In this document: one piece after another, positions 6,920 to 14,840 of the stretch | How the letters are laid out: each line of letters begins with the position of its first letter | How positions within the stretch are numbered: position 1 is the first letter of the stretch | Source: JAHEEL01 sp964195545 | GTDB taxonomy: Bacteria; Actinomycetota; Acidimicrobiia; Spongiisociales; UBA5794 | NCBI GenBank assembly: GCA_964195545.1 | Contig: CAXMQQ010000015.1 | Span: 1 to 49,776, forward strand | Reading direction: 5' to 3' | DNA: 49,776 nt | The notes under the pieces: generated by a model | What the model saw: only the letters and a program-made list of their open reading frames with translations | What the model was told of the DNA's origin: nothing | The model's database searches: none | Program-made: the position numbers and the translations under genes

Positions 6920-8128
6920 CTACCGGAGCACGAAGCGTGTGACCGTCTCTATGTGATAGGTCTGGGGGAAGAGGTCGACGGGTTGTACCCAGTCGACCCG
7001 ATAACCGGATCCTCCGAGGAGTGAGGCGTCACGGGCGAGCGAGGCCGGGTCGCATGAGATCAGCACGATCGTTCGCGGTCCCGTCCTTGTGACGGCCGCA
7101 ACGCCGCCTACACCAAGACCCGCACGAGGGGGATCGACGACGGCAACGCTCCACCGGTCCTTGGCTGTTTCAGCGACGCGGTCGAACGGGCCGAGGAGCG
7201 AGCGGTATCGACCGGGGATGACCTGTTCCAGGTTCCCTGTGACGGCGTCGAATGCCGCCTTCCCGGCATCGATCGTCACGACGCGACCGGCCGACCGGCC
7301 GACCGTTGCTGCGAACAATCCGACACCGGCATACCCGTCGAGCAGCACATCGTTGCCCGTGACACGGGCTGCGTCGGTCACCAGGCGAACCAATTCCTCA
7401 GCACCGGCTGAGTTCACCTGGAAGAAGGCATTCGCCGGAACCCGGAATCGGACACCATCGATCTCTTCCTCGAACCACGGCCGACCGTGCACCGTGCGCA
7501 TACCCTGGCGTGACTGCGCGACGACCGATGCGTTCCACTCTCCGGCCTGTGACGGTACCCGGCCCTCGACCATGACGAGAACGTCACCGGTGTTCACACC
7601 CGATCGCAGGACGATCTTCCTGGTTCCCGTCAGATCCCCGAGCGAAGCGAACCGTTTCGTCAGTTCAGGACGCAGGAGGGGGCATCCATCGAGTCCAATC
7701 AGGCGATCCGATCGGTGCTCATGGAGTGCGGGTTGTCCATCCGCCACAGAGAAGTCCATCCGGTTCCGATAGGCGTACTGCGGACCCGGAGCGATCGTCG
7801 GCCGAACCTCCGCGTCTGGCAATCCGCCGATGTGGGCTAACTGACCAGCGACAACCTCGTGCTTCCATTCGAGTTGACGTGCATAGGAGGCGTGCTGCCA
7901 GGTGCATCCGCCGCAGACGGGGTAGGCGGGGCACGGTGGATCGATTCGATCCGGGGAAACGTCGAGGACCTCGACGAGTCTTCCCCGCGCCCATCGCGAC
8001 TTCTCCTTGAAGACCTCGATCTCAACCCGTTCACCTGGGATCGCTCCAGCTACGAAGTGGGCCTTGCCGTCGATCCGCCCAACAGCTTCTCCGCCATGAG
8101 CGATCGCATCGACCGTGAGTTCAGGCAT
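6920..8128 (-). CDS. TrmA/RlmD-family 23S rRNA (uracil-5)-methyltransferase
   Basis: A 402-residue class I SAM-dependent RNA methyltransferase. Domains in order: an N-terminal TRAM domain (DAIAHGGEAVGR, GERVEIEV), the Fe-S cysteine cluster CPAYPVCGGCTWQH plus DGCPLL, a central domain (FFQVNSAGAEEL), then the SAM fold with DGYAGVGLF. The catalytic parts are VDPPRAGLG, the nucleophile Cys in ISCDPASLARD and the general base Glu in HIETVTRF. The family makes m5U in tRNA or 23S rRNA using SAM. The presence of TRAM and Fe-S favours an RlmD/RumA-like rRNA enzyme; the exact target base cannot be read from sequence. The start ATG 8128 is preceded by TACCGT at 6 nt. Transcribed alone. Confidence 0.88.
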   Translation of the reverse strand: MPELTVDAIAHGGEAVGRIDGKAHFVAGAIPGERVEIEVFKEKSRWARGRLVEVLDVSPDRIDPPCPAYPVCGGCTWQHASYARQLEWKHEVVAGQLAHIGGLPDAEVRPTIAPGPQYAYRNRMDFSVADGQPALHEHRSDRLIGLDGCPLLRPELTKRFASLGDLTGTRKIVLRSGVNTGDVLVMVEGRVPSQAGEWNASVVAQSRQGMRTVHGRPWFEEEIDGVRFRVPANAFFQVNSAGAEELVRLVTDAARVTGNDVLLDGYAGVGLFAATVGRSAGRVVTIDAGKAAFDAVTGNLEQVIPGRYRSLLGPFDRVAETAKDRWSVAVVDPPRAGLGVGGVAAVTRTGPRTIVLISCDPASLARDASLLGGSGYRVDWVQPVDLFPQTYHIETVTRFVLR

Positions 8129-8134
8129 GGGGAG

Positions 8135-8140
8135 ACGGTA
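8135..8140 (-). promoter_or_regulatory. -10 box of the rRNA methyltransferase gene
   Basis: TACCGT on the minus strand, 6 nt before ATG 8128. No Shine-Dalgarno is present. Confidence 0.5.
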
Positions 8141-8151
8141 CTAGCGGACTG

Positions 8152-8186
8152 TCCAACAATGGCCAAGAGCCAAGGGCCCACAAGCC
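8152..8186. repeat. Heptad repeat in divergent spacer
   Basis: Five 7-bp units phased on GCCA, among them ATGGCCA followed by AGAGCCA. It lies in the 220-bp spacer 8129-8348, in which I see nothing else except the downstream promoter. Confidence 0.5.
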
Positions 8187-8336
8187 CTGCAGAGGGGTTT
8201 CGTGCAATCAGAAGACGAGGGTCTTATGCACAGATCGAAGACAGCCCTCAACTGGGCATCGGCGATATTCCTGATCTTCGGCCCTTGACGCAGAGTCAAC
8301 GGTGCCTTCGTTCCCGCTACTCAAACAGAGTGGTCC

Positions 8337-8342
8337 TAACCT
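8337..8342 (+). promoter_or_regulatory. -10 box of the YbaK-like small ORF / membrane protein unit
   Basis: TAACCT ends 6 nt before ATG 8349, the leaderless spacing. It supports translation of the small ORF. Confidence 0.5.
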
Positions 8343-8348
8343 GGAACG

Positions 8349-8483
8349 ATGGACAAATCTCCCGCTCTCGACGCCGTTGCCGAATCCGGGATCAACTACC
8401 GCGTCGTTCGATTCGAACCAACCCGGGACCGTGTCGAGGCGGTCCCGGTGCGCCTCACGAAACCCGCTGGGGGACCACGATGA
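8349..8483 (+). CDS. 44-aa ORF resembling the N-terminus of a YbaK/Cys-tRNA(Pro) deacylase
   Basis: A 44-residue ORF beginning MDKSPALDAVAESGINYRVV. The pattern of a short acidic/aliphatic helix followed by G-I-x-Y-R-V-V resembles the first strand-helix of YbaK-type trans-editing deacylases, which are normally about 155 residues; the catalytic part is absent. The stop overlaps the next gene (ATGA) and a leaderless -10 box lies 6 nt upstream, so it seems to be expressed and coupled. It may be the remnant of a truncated ybaK kept as a leader, or a genuine small protein that resembles the family by chance. Confidence 0.45.
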   Translation: MDKSPALDAVAESGINYRVVRFEPTRDRVEAVPVRLTKPAGGPR

Positions 8484-8842
8484 GTTCCGTCCTCTGGTTC
8501 CACCAGAACTGGGTTTACGTCGCTCTCGGAGCGACTGGTCTTGTCGGCATCTGGGGTCTCGTCCTTGCCGTCTTTCGGCGTCAACCCGGCCGTGCCTTCG
8601 GGATCGGTGCCGGCATTGCCATCACCGCGATCCTGATTCAGGTCGTGGCAGGGACACTGCTCTACATCGACGGACTTCGACCGATGAACAGCTTTCATGT
8701 CTTCTACGGAGTTGTCATCGCCGTCACGTTGAGCCTTGCGTATGTGTATCGAGCGCAACTCGCGCGCAACCCTGCCCTCGCGTACGGGTTGCTGTTGCTC
8801 TTCGTAATGGGTCTGGGATTCCGGGCGTGGTCCAACGTGTGA
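8480..8842 (+). CDS. Four-helix membrane protein of unknown function
   Basis: A 120-residue, strongly hydrophobic protein with four predicted membrane helices (about residues 13-31, 38-61, 72-88 and 98-115) and short basic loops (RRQPGR, YRAQLARN) that suggest cytoplasmic turns. Near the start it has FHQNWVYVALG, and LYIDGLRPMNSFHVFYG between helices two and three. I do not assign a family. The start ATG 8480 was chosen because it overlaps the stop of the 44-residue ORF; the much longer upstream frame is antisense to the methyltransferase gene. It is followed 24 bp later by the enoyl-reductase gene, which has its own promoter. Confidence 0.75.
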   Translation: MSSVLWFHQNWVYVALGATGLVGIWGLVLAVFRRQPGRAFGIGAGIAITAILIQVVAGTLLYIDGLRPMNSFHVFYGVVIAVTLSLAYVYRAQLARNPALAYGLLLLFVMGLGFRAWSNV

Positions 8843-8854
8843 TGAGTCCGACTC

Positions 8855-8860
8855 TATGAT
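8855..8860 (+). promoter_or_regulatory. -10 box of the enoyl reductase gene
   Basis: TATGAT (five of six consensus bases) ends 6 nt before GTG 8867. It supports a leaderless GTG start, although an ATG at 8885 has a GGGAGGG Shine-Dalgarno. Confidence 0.55.
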
Positions 8861-8866
8861 TCTCCG

Positions 8867-9676
8867 GTGAGCGGGAGGGAAGAAATGTTGCTGACGGGGA
8901 AACGACTGGTGATCACCGGTGTGCTCACCGATGGGTCGATCGCGTGGCACGTTGCGCGCATCGCCCAGGAGCAGGGTGCCGAGATCATCCTTACCGGGTT
9001 CGGGCGTGCGATTCGCCTGACCGAACGATCAGCGAATCGGCTCCCCGACCCTCCACCGGTTCTGGAACTCGATATCAACGATCCGGATCACATGGAGGCG
9101 CTCACCGCCGACCTCGCCGACCGGTGGGGTGCCGTCGACGGGGCGCTCCACGCGATCGCTTTCGCTCCGGAAGACGCTCTCGGTGGAAGCTTTCTCGACA
9201 CGCCGCCCGATTCCGCTGCTACGGCGTTTCTCACCTCGGCCTTCTCATACAAGACGTTGGCCGCCGGACTGCTGCCGCTGATGCGCGAGGCAGGAGGGGG
9301 ATCCCTCGTGACCCTCGATTTCGACAACTCATCGGCCTGGCCGGCCTACGACTGGATGGGCGTCTCGAAGTCTGCGCTCCAGTCCATTACCCGCTACCTC
9401 GCTCGCTACCTGGGTGACGATGGGATCAGGGTCAACGCGGTATCGGCCGGTCCTCTCGCTACGGTCGCTGCGAAGTCGATTCCCGGCCTGGATGAGTTCA
9501 TCGAGGCCTGGCACAGGCGCGCTCCGCTGCCCTGGAACATCCACGATCCGGAACCGGTCGCGCGCATGGTGTGCGTCCTGCTCTCGGATTGGGCGCCTTC
9601 GACGACCGGCGAGATCATCCACGTCGACGGCGGCTTCCACGCCGTGGCTTTGGATCGCCCGGCCAGCGAGTCATGA
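8867..9676 (+). CDS. fabI: Enoyl-[acyl-carrier-protein] reductase, FabI/InhA-like
   Basis: A 269-residue short-chain dehydrogenase-type enoyl reductase that reduces enoyl-ACP with NADH in type II fatty-acid synthesis. The N-terminal nucleotide-binding region reads GKRLVITGVLTDGSIAWHVA, typical of FabI/InhA rather than classical SDRs. LHAIAFAPEDALGG follows, and the active-site region is PAYDWMGVSKSAL, with Tyr and Lys in the Y-(x)6-K spacing, nearly identical in pattern to InhA. The C-terminal part has RVNAVSAGPLATVAAKSIPG and a terminal HVDGGFHAV. The start is ambiguous: GTG 8867 (leaderless) or ATG 8885 (good Shine-Dalgarno; 263 residues). Functional redundancy with other reductases cannot be judged from this window. 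Confidence 0.9.
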   Translation: MSGREEMLLTGKRLVITGVLTDGSIAWHVARIAQEQGAEIILTGFGRAIRLTERSANRLPDPPPVLELDINDPDHMEALTADLADRWGAVDGALHAIAFAPEDALGGSFLDTPPDSAATAFLTSAFSYKTLAAGLLPLMREAGGGSLVTLDFDNSSAWPAYDWMGVSKSALQSITRYLARYLGDDGIRVNAVSAGPLATVAAKSIPGLDEFIEAWHRRAPLPWNIHDPEPVARMVCVLLSDWAPSTTGEIIHVDGGFHAVALDRPASES

Positions 9677-9711
9677 CCGCTGCATTCCCGCCCCAACATC
9701 GACCCCGTCGG

Positions 9712-9717
9712 TAGTCT
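9712..9717 (+). promoter_or_regulatory. -10 box of ddl
   Basis: TAGTCT ends 6 nt before ATG 9724. No Shine-Dalgarno is present. Confidence 0.5.
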
Positions 9718-9723
9718 GCCGGC

Positions 9724-10740
9724 ATGTCCCGCGTCCTACTGCTGTTCGGAGGCCGCTCGGCTGAGCACGACGTGTCGTGCACATCGGCCGTGGCCATCTA
9801 CGCCGCCCTCGTCGAGGCCGGGCATCGCGTCATTCCTGTGGGGATCGATCGGGACGGTGAATGGTGGATCGTCGATTCGACCCGTCATCCGTTTCGGGCC
9901 GAGGGAAGACCCGCGACTCTGAGCCTGCCCGACGGGCACCTCCTCGTCGGCGATGATGACCTCGGCTACGACGTTGTGTTCCCGGTTCTTCACGGACCGT
10001 ACGGCGAAGACGGCACCATGCAAGGCGTATTCGAGATCGCCGGGAAGCCATATGTTGGCTGCGGGGTGCTCCCGTCGGCGCTTGCGATGGACAAGGACAT
10101 TGCCAAGCAGATCTTCGAAGCGGCGGACATCCCGACGTCGCGGTGGCGGGTCGTCAGGGAAGTCGACTATCTGAGTGATCCGTCCGGCACGGTCTCGACT
10201 CTTCTGGAGCATCTCGGTTCGCCCGTGTTCGTGAAGCCCGCCGAACTCGGCTCATCGGTCGGCATCAGCAAGGCCGAGGAACCGGCGGAGGTCAAAGACG
10301 CGATCGACATGGCCCTGCGGTATGGAGCGAAGGTCATCGTCGAGGAGTTCATCTCAGGCCGCGAGATCGAGGTTGCCGTCCTGGAGGGACCGCGAACGGC
10401 ATTGCCCGGCGAGGTGCACTCTGCGGGCGATTGGTACGACTACGACTCCAAATATGAGGACGACGCGAGCGAATTCGAGGTACCCGCGAGGTTGCCAGAG
10501 CACCGCGTCGTCGAAGTGCGTTCCCTCGCCGCCGCCGCGTTCGAAGCGATCGAAGGAAGAGGCCTGGCACGGGTGGACTTCTTCTTCGAAGAGAACGGGC
10601 GCGGTTTCCTCATCAACGAAGTGAACACCATGCCCGGATTCACACCAATCTCCGGATTCCCGAAGATGTGGACGGGGACCGGCATGACCTACGCAGAACT
10701 CTGCAACGAACTAGTAGAGCTCGCCCTCAACGACTCGTAG
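9724..10740 (+). CDS. ddl: D-alanine--D-alanine ligase
   Basis: A 338-residue ATP-grasp ligase that joins two D-Ala residues for peptidoglycan precursor synthesis. The N-terminal LLLFGGRSAEHDVS carries the conserved Glu-His of the first D-Ala site. The centre has LHGPYGEDGTMQGVFEIAG and YVGCGVLPSALAMDKD. The ATP-grasp part shows VKPAELGSSVGISK, VEEFISGREIEVAVLE and the magnesium-binding end ARVDFFFEENGRGFLINEVNTMPGFT. Length is slightly below the family average of about 350-370. The start ATG 9724 follows a leaderless -10 box. The next gene points the other way, so ddl is the end of its unit. Confidence 0.93.
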   Translation: MSRVLLLFGGRSAEHDVSCTSAVAIYAALVEAGHRVIPVGIDRDGEWWIVDSTRHPFRAEGRPATLSLPDGHLLVGDDDLGYDVVFPVLHGPYGEDGTMQGVFEIAGKPYVGCGVLPSALAMDKDIAKQIFEAADIPTSRWRVVREVDYLSDPSGTVSTLLEHLGSPVFVKPAELGSSVGISKAEEPAEVKDAIDMALRYGAKVIVEEFISGREIEVAVLEGPRTALPGEVHSAGDWYDYDSKYEDDASEFEVPARLPEHRVVEVRSLAAAAFEAIEGRGLARVDFFFEENGRGFLINEVNTMPGFTPISGFPKMWTGTGMTYAELCNELVELALNDS

Positions 10741-10779
10741 CGACCCCTCGCCGCCGGAGCACGCCGCACGGCGCATCCT

Positions 10780-10807
10780 GTATTGAGTACTGACACTCGA
10801 TACGGTC
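10780..10807. repeat. Heptad repeat after ddl
   Basis: Four 7-bp units, GTATTGA then GTACTGA followed by two further degenerate ones, lie in the convergent spacer between ddl and the AsnC-type gene. Confidence 0.5.
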
Positions 10808-10819
10808 TGCGAAGCGGTC

Positions 10820-11053
10820 CTAGAGTTTGATAACGGGGCAGGTCAATGTGCGGACGATGCCTTCGACCGTCTGCACCGATGAGACGACCAGCTGACCAAG
10901 CGCGTCAACGTCTGCGGCCTCGATAAGCACTACCACGTCGTATGGGCCCGTCACAGCCTCGGTTGAGATCACGCCCGCCAAATCGCGGATGCCCCCTGCA
11001 ACGTCGGCGGCGCGGCCGGTGTCGGTCTGAATCAGAATGTACGCTCGAACCAC
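10820..11053 (-). CDS. Stand-alone AsnC/Lrp-type ligand-binding (RAM) domain protein
   Basis: A 77-residue protein consisting of only the C-terminal alpha/beta RAM domain of Lrp/AsnC regulators: VRAYILIQTDTGRAADVA, GVISTEAVTGPYDVVVLIEA, then a C-terminal VEGIVRTLTCPVIKL. No helix-turn-helix domain is present, so it is not itself a DNA-binding regulator. Such short proteins oligomerise and bind amino acids or related small molecules in characterised relatives. The start is GTG 11053 because a GAGGAGGA Shine-Dalgarno lies just upstream and the fold begins immediately. The longer frame starting nine codons earlier would place that Shine-Dalgarno inside the gene. Confidence 0.82.
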   Translation of the reverse strand: MVRAYILIQTDTGRAADVAGGIRDLAGVISTEAVTGPYDVVVLIEAADVDALGQLVVSSVQTVEGIVRTLTCPVIKL

Positions 11054-11132
11054 GGATTCCTCCTCACGTCGTGGAGCCATTGTAACGAAGCGATCCGAGG
11101 CCGTGAGAGGCGCGCTACCCAGTGCTCAATAC

Positions 11133-11147
11133 GCCGCCGAAGGCGGC
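11133..11147 (-). terminator. Hairpin directly after the cold-shock-like gene
   Basis: A perfect 6-bp GC stem with a 3-nt loop abuts the stop codon at 11148. No T-run follows, so it may act as a 3'-end stabiliser or a weak terminator of rpmB and the cold-shock-like gene. Confidence 0.4.
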
Positions 11148-11360
11148 TCAGTATCCGTCTGCGCCGAAGCGGAGGTCGCGGGCGTAGAGGCGGCCGTCGT
11201 CCTCGTCGGCTTCGAAGATCACGCGTTGACCCTGGCGGAGCATGCGGAACATGGAGCCGTCTAGGGAGCCCGGGCGGAGAAAGACCTCAGAGCGGTCATC
11301 GTCTCGCATGATCACACCGACCCCCGATTTCGGGTCGTAGACCTTGACGAAACCTTGCAC
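11148..11360 (-). CDS. Cold-shock-domain-like small protein
   Basis: A 70-residue protein with a cold-shock/OB-fold pattern: QGFVKVYDPKSGVGVIMRDD replaces the usual GTVKWFNxxKGFGFI, and SEVFLRPGSLDGSMFRMLRQGQRVIFEAD follows the layout of DVFVHxSAI...L..GQxVxFE. RNP1 is altered (GVGVIM instead of KGFGFI), so nucleic-acid binding by aromatic stacking is likely weakened. The start is GTG 11360, 4 bp after the rpmB stop, suggesting co-transcription with rpmB. The longer open frame runs through rpmB in another frame and was rejected. A role as an RNA-binding protein is inference. Confidence 0.7.
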   Translation of the reverse strand: MQGFVKVYDPKSGVGVIMRDDDRSEVFLRPGSLDGSMFRMLRQGQRVIFEADEDDGRLYARDLRFGADGY

Positions 11361-11364
11361 GGCG

Positions 11365-11553
11365 CTAGACCTTCTCGACCTTGCCGGCCTTGATGCATGA
11401 TGTGCAGACGCGGATACGCTTGGAGTTGCTTCCGTCACGAACGCGAACACGCTGAATGTTGGGAAGCCACCGGCGACTGGAGCGTTTGTGGGAGAAGCTG
11501 ACTTGCTTGCCGAACCACGGTTCTTTGTCGCAGATCTCACACCGATATGACAT
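11365..11553 (-). CDS. rpmB: 50S ribosomal protein L28 (bL28), zinc-binding type
   Basis: A 62-residue bL28 with MSYRCEICDKEPWFGKQVSFSHKRS at the N-terminus and the arginine-rich RWLPNIQRVRV stretch that contacts 23S rRNA. Both CxxC pairs are present (Cys 5/8 and CTSC near residue 50), so this is the zinc-containing (C+) paralogue, not the zinc-independent form. The Shine-Dalgarno is strong (AGGAGG, 9 nt before the ATG), in contrast to the leaderless genes around it. It lies head-to-head with recG and is followed 4 bp later by the cold-shock-like gene. It is usually at this position, next to recG, in actinobacteria. Confidence 0.95.
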   Translation of the reverse strand: MSYRCEICDKEPWFGKQVSFSHKRSSRRWLPNIQRVRVRDGSNSKRIRVCTSCIKAGKVEKV

Positions 11554-11639
11554 GTGGGGGAACCTCCTGAGGTGACCTTGGAGGCTAGCAGTGTCCCGCG
11601 TACATCGAACTTGGGTTCTCGAAGCGCCATCATGGCGGT

Positions 11640-13832
11640 GTGAACACCAAGAATGAATCGCAGAGGGGACGTTCGATCGCGTACCTGCTCGATGTGCCGA
11701 TCGAGCATGTGAAGAACGTCGGAACCAGCAGAGCGAAGCGGTTCACCGACGAGGGCATCGGCTCGGTCGGCCATCTTCTGTTCCACGTTCCGCGTCGCTA
11801 CCTCGACCGTTCACAACTCTTCGATCTCTCCTCAGTGCCGTTCGGTGAGGAGGTGACGGTCGGTGGCATCGTCCGTGAAGCGTCGAAGCGACGGATCTCG
11901 AGAAACCGAACGATGATCGAGGCGACGATCGGCGACGGGACGACCACGGTCCGGGCCGTCTGGTTCAACCCGTACTTGAAGATCGCCGTGGGCCAGGAGG
12001 TGGCGTTGTCCGGGAAGGTTGAGGCGTACCGGGGAAGCCTTCAGATGAAGTCGCCCGACATCGACCGACTCGACGGTGAGGATGCCCTCGTGACCGGTCG
12101 GGTCCTGCCGATCTACTCGAAGGCAGGCGGCATGAAACCCCGCGATTTCCTGAAGTCGATGGAGAACGCCCTGCGTCGCTCACGGCCCATCACCGAGATC
12201 GTGCCCACCGACACCCTCGATCGGCTCGACCTCGTGGGGCGCGACGAGGCGTTCGCAGGCATTCATTTTCCGGAGGATCTCGACGACGTCGGACCAGCTC
12301 GCGATCGGCTCATCTTCGATGAGTTCCTCCGTATTCAGATGGCCCTCAAGACGCGGGCGTACGACGACTTCGAGTCGCAGAAGGGCGTGTCCAACTCGGT
12401 GAAGGGCGACCTGTACCGCCGCTTCAACGACGAACTGCCGTACCGGCTCACGGCAGATCAGGACAATGTGATCGAGGAGATCCTCGGGGACATGGAAAGC
12501 CCCAAGCCGATGCACCGGCTTCTCCAAGGTGAAGTCGGCTCCGGGAAGACTGTTGTTGTGGTCATCGCCCTGCTCACGTCTGTGGAGAGCGATCACCAAG
12601 GAGCCGTCATGGCGCCGACCGAGGTGCTCGCTACCCAGCACTATCTAGGAACGGAACTCGCACTCGAAGAAGCGGGTCTCGCCCCGCCAGTCATCGACCG
12701 TGGCGCAGGCGGAACGACATCGCTCTTCCACGCCGAGCCGCTGGCCACCCGTGGTGTTCGGATCGGGCTCTTCACGGGCAGCAGGGTGACCACGAACTTC
12801 GTGCCCGGCGACATCTCGCGTGCCAATGGGCTTGCCTGGTTGCGGGACGGGACCATCGACATAGCGTTCGGTACACAGGCGTTGATCCAATCCGGTGTCG
12901 AGTTCCATTCACTGGGGATCGCAGTCGTGGACGAGCAGCACCGGTTCGGCGTCGAGCAGCGGGTGGTACTTCGCGACAAGAACGACGGCGAGGGTGTCCC
13001 CGATCTCCTCTTGATGACGGCGACCCCGATTCCACGGACCCTCGCAATGACTGTGTACGGCGACCTCGACGTCTCAACGATCGTGGAGATGCCATCCGGG
13101 CGCACCGCCGTCGTGACGGAGACGGTCGCGGAGACGGCCGACTCTGAGATCGACCAGCGGATCCTCGACACCGTGGGCGAGGGGAGGCAAGTGTTCGTCG
13201 TTTGCCCGCTCGTTGACGACTCCGACAAGATCGACGCGAGATCCGCCACCACAGAGTTCGCCCGACTGAGTGCGGCGCTGCCCGGCGTCAAGTGCGAGTT
13301 GATCCATGGTCAGATGCCTTCAGACGACAAGGCGGCCGTGATGCAGCGGTTGCGAGCAGGAGATGTGGATGTCCTCGTATCGACCACGGTGATCGAGGTC
13401 GGCATCGACGTGTCGAATGCCACGCTCATGGTGATCAGGAACGCCGACCGGTTCGGATTGAGCCAGCTCCACCAGCTCCGGGGCCGCGTCGGGAGGGGAG
13501 AGCATGCCAGCTCCTGCCTCCTCGCAGCCGATCCGGCCACTCCGGACGGCGAACGACGGATCGAGGCGATGCTCGGATCGAACGACGGTTTCGAGATCGC
13601 GAAGATCGATCTTGAGATCCGCGGCCAGGGGACGGTATTCGGCGGGACACAGTCCGGTGCGGCCGACCTGCGGCTCGGGGACATTCTCCGTGACCACAAG
13701 CTCCTTGCCGCCGCGAACCAGGTCGCCCGCCAGGCGGTGAAGGCAGATCCGAACAGCGAATTCGTCAACAATGTCATGCACGAAGCGGCGATGCTGTTCG
13801 GAGACTCGGCAGAATGGCTCACGAGGAGTTGA
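11640..13832 (+). CDS. recG: ATP-dependent DNA helicase RecG
   Basis: A 730-residue superfamily 2 helicase that remodels stalled forks and Holliday junctions. It has an N-terminal wedge/OB domain (EEVTVGGIVREASKRR, QEVALSGKVEAYRG). The motor follows with Walker A GEVGSGKTVV, motif Ia APTEVLATQHY, DEQHRFGVEQR (motif II with the RecG-typical DEQH), MTATPIPRTLA (III), and in the second lobe VIEVGIDVSNATLM, QLRGRVGRG and a C-terminal TRG-like FGGTQSGAADLRLGD. About 60 residues in the region 355-420 include a glycine-rich insertion between motifs Ia and II, as in other actinobacterial RecG. The GTG start at 11640 matches the usual N-terminus; no clear Shine-Dalgarno. It heads a long plus-strand cluster. 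Confidence 0.93.
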   Translation: MNTKNESQRGRSIAYLLDVPIEHVKNVGTSRAKRFTDEGIGSVGHLLFHVPRRYLDRSQLFDLSSVPFGEEVTVGGIVREASKRRISRNRTMIEATIGDGTTTVRAVWFNPYLKIAVGQEVALSGKVEAYRGSLQMKSPDIDRLDGEDALVTGRVLPIYSKAGGMKPRDFLKSMENALRRSRPITEIVPTDTLDRLDLVGRDEAFAGIHFPEDLDDVGPARDRLIFDEFLRIQMALKTRAYDDFESQKGVSNSVKGDLYRRFNDELPYRLTADQDNVIEEILGDMESPKPMHRLLQGEVGSGKTVVVVIALLTSVESDHQGAVMAPTEVLATQHYLGTELALEEAGLAPPVIDRGAGGTTSLFHAEPLATRGVRIGLFTGSRVTTNFVPGDISRANGLAWLRDGTIDIAFGTQALIQSGVEFHSLGIAVVDEQHRFGVEQRVVLRDKNDGEGVPDLLLMTATPIPRTLAMTVYGDLDVSTIVEMPSGRTAVVTETVAETADSEIDQRILDTVGEGRQVFVVCPLVDDSDKIDARSATTEFARLSAALPGVKCELIHGQMPSDDKAAVMQRLRAGDVDVLVSTTVIEVGIDVSNATLMVIRNADRFGLSQLHQLRGRVGRGEHASSCLLAADPATPDGERRIEAMLGSNDGFEIAKIDLEIRGQGTVFGGTQSGAADLRLGDILRDHKLLAAANQVARQAVKADPNSEFVNNVMHEAAMLFGDSAEWLTRS

Positions 13833-13833
13833 G

Positions 13834-14370
13834 ATGAGAATCATCGCAGGAGAAGCGAAGGGGCGCCGTCTCACGGCGCCGCGGGAAGGTACGCGCCCAT
13901 TCACCGGTCGGGCCAAGGAGGCCGTGTTTTCCTCTCTGCACGCCCGCGTCGGCGGCGCCGCGGTACTTGATCTCTTTGCCGGCAGTGGATCGCTCGGGCT
14001 CGAATCCCTGAGCCGGGGCGCCGAATCTGCGGTATTCATCGAACAAGATCGTGACGCAGTAACGGTGATCGAAACGAACGTCGATGCCGTCGGCCTCGGT
14101 GGCACGATCGTGCGACGCGACGTCGCAGCGTTTCTTCAGCGCGATGGGGGCACCTACGATCTCGTCTTCGTCGACCCTCCATACGCATTCGAGGATGGGG
14201 AAATTGAAGAGATCCTGGCGCTCATCGCGAATCGCATCTCCGATCATGGAACGGTCGTGCTCCATCGTAGATTTGGGGGAACGGCACCACAATCGGATAA
14301 CCTGCAGTGCACCGACCGGAGACGGTACGGTGACAGTGAGATCTGGATCTTCGAAAAGGAGCAGTCATGA
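13834..14370 (+). CDS. rsmD: 16S rRNA (guanine-966-N2)-methyltransferase RsmD
   Basis: A 178-residue SAM-dependent methyltransferase that makes m2G966 in 16S rRNA of the small subunit. Motifs: MRIIAGEAKGRRLTAP at the N-terminus, SAM-binding VLDLFAGSGSLGLESLSRGA, and the catalytic FVDPPY (the DPPY variant of NPPY, normal for RsmD). The start ATG 13834 is one base after the recG stop, with a GAGGAG Shine-Dalgarno inside the last recG codons. The stop overlaps coaD (ATGA). The recG-rsmD-coaD order is standard in actinobacteria, so the function is secure. Confidence 0.93.
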   Translation: MRIIAGEAKGRRLTAPREGTRPFTGRAKEAVFSSLHARVGGAAVLDLFAGSGSLGLESLSRGAESAVFIEQDRDAVTVIETNVDAVGLGGTIVRRDVAAFLQRDGGTYDLVFVDPPYAFEDGEIEEILALIANRISDHGTVVLHRRFGGTAPQSDNLQCTDRRRYGDSEIWIFEKEQS

Positions 14371-14840
14371 CGGTGGCGCTCGTCCCGGGTAGTTTTGATC
14401 CGCCGACCAACGGACACCTCGACGTCATCGAGCGGTGTGCGGGGATCTTCAGTGACGTGGTCGTCGGGATCATCAAGAACCCATCGAAGGTCTACCTCTT
14501 CGATGAAGCCGAACGGACCGAGATGCTCAATGATCTCTGTTCAGATTGGGAGAACGTCCGAATCGGGTCGTTCGGCGGACTCCTCGTCGACTACGCGAAA
14601 CAGGTCGAGGCGGATGTCGTCGTCAAGGGGCTACGGGCAATCACGGACTTCGACTATGAGTTCCAGATGTCGCAGATGAATCGCCACCTGTCCGGAATCG
14701 TCACGCTGTTCGTGGCGACCAAGCCCGAGTACGGTTATCTGTCATCTTCGCTGGTCAAGGAGGTCTACCGTCTCGGCGGAGCGGTCGACAAACTCGTGCC
14801 GGAGAGCGTCGCCGCCGCGTTGAAGGAGCGATACGCATGA
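14367..14840 (+). CDS. coaD: Phosphopantetheine adenylyltransferase
   Basis: A 157-residue nucleotidyltransferase that transfers AMP from ATP to 4'-phosphopantetheine, the penultimate step of coenzyme A synthesis. The class signature is complete: VPGSFDPPTNGHLDVIERC (the T/HxGH motif, residues 6-24), RIGSFGGLLVDYAKQ, VKGLRAITDFDYEFQMSQMN and the C-terminal YGYLSSSLVKEVYRLGG. Length equals the usual 155-165. The ATG overlaps the rsmD stop and its own stop overlaps the coiled-coil gene, so three genes are coupled in a row. Confidence 0.95.
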   Translation: MTVALVPGSFDPPTNGHLDVIERCAGIFSDVVVGIIKNPSKVYLFDEAERTEMLNDLCSDWENVRIGSFGGLLVDYAKQVEADVVVKGLRAITDFDYEFQMSQMNRHLSGIVTLFVATKPEYGYLSSSLVKEVYRLGGAVDKLVPESVAAALKERYA

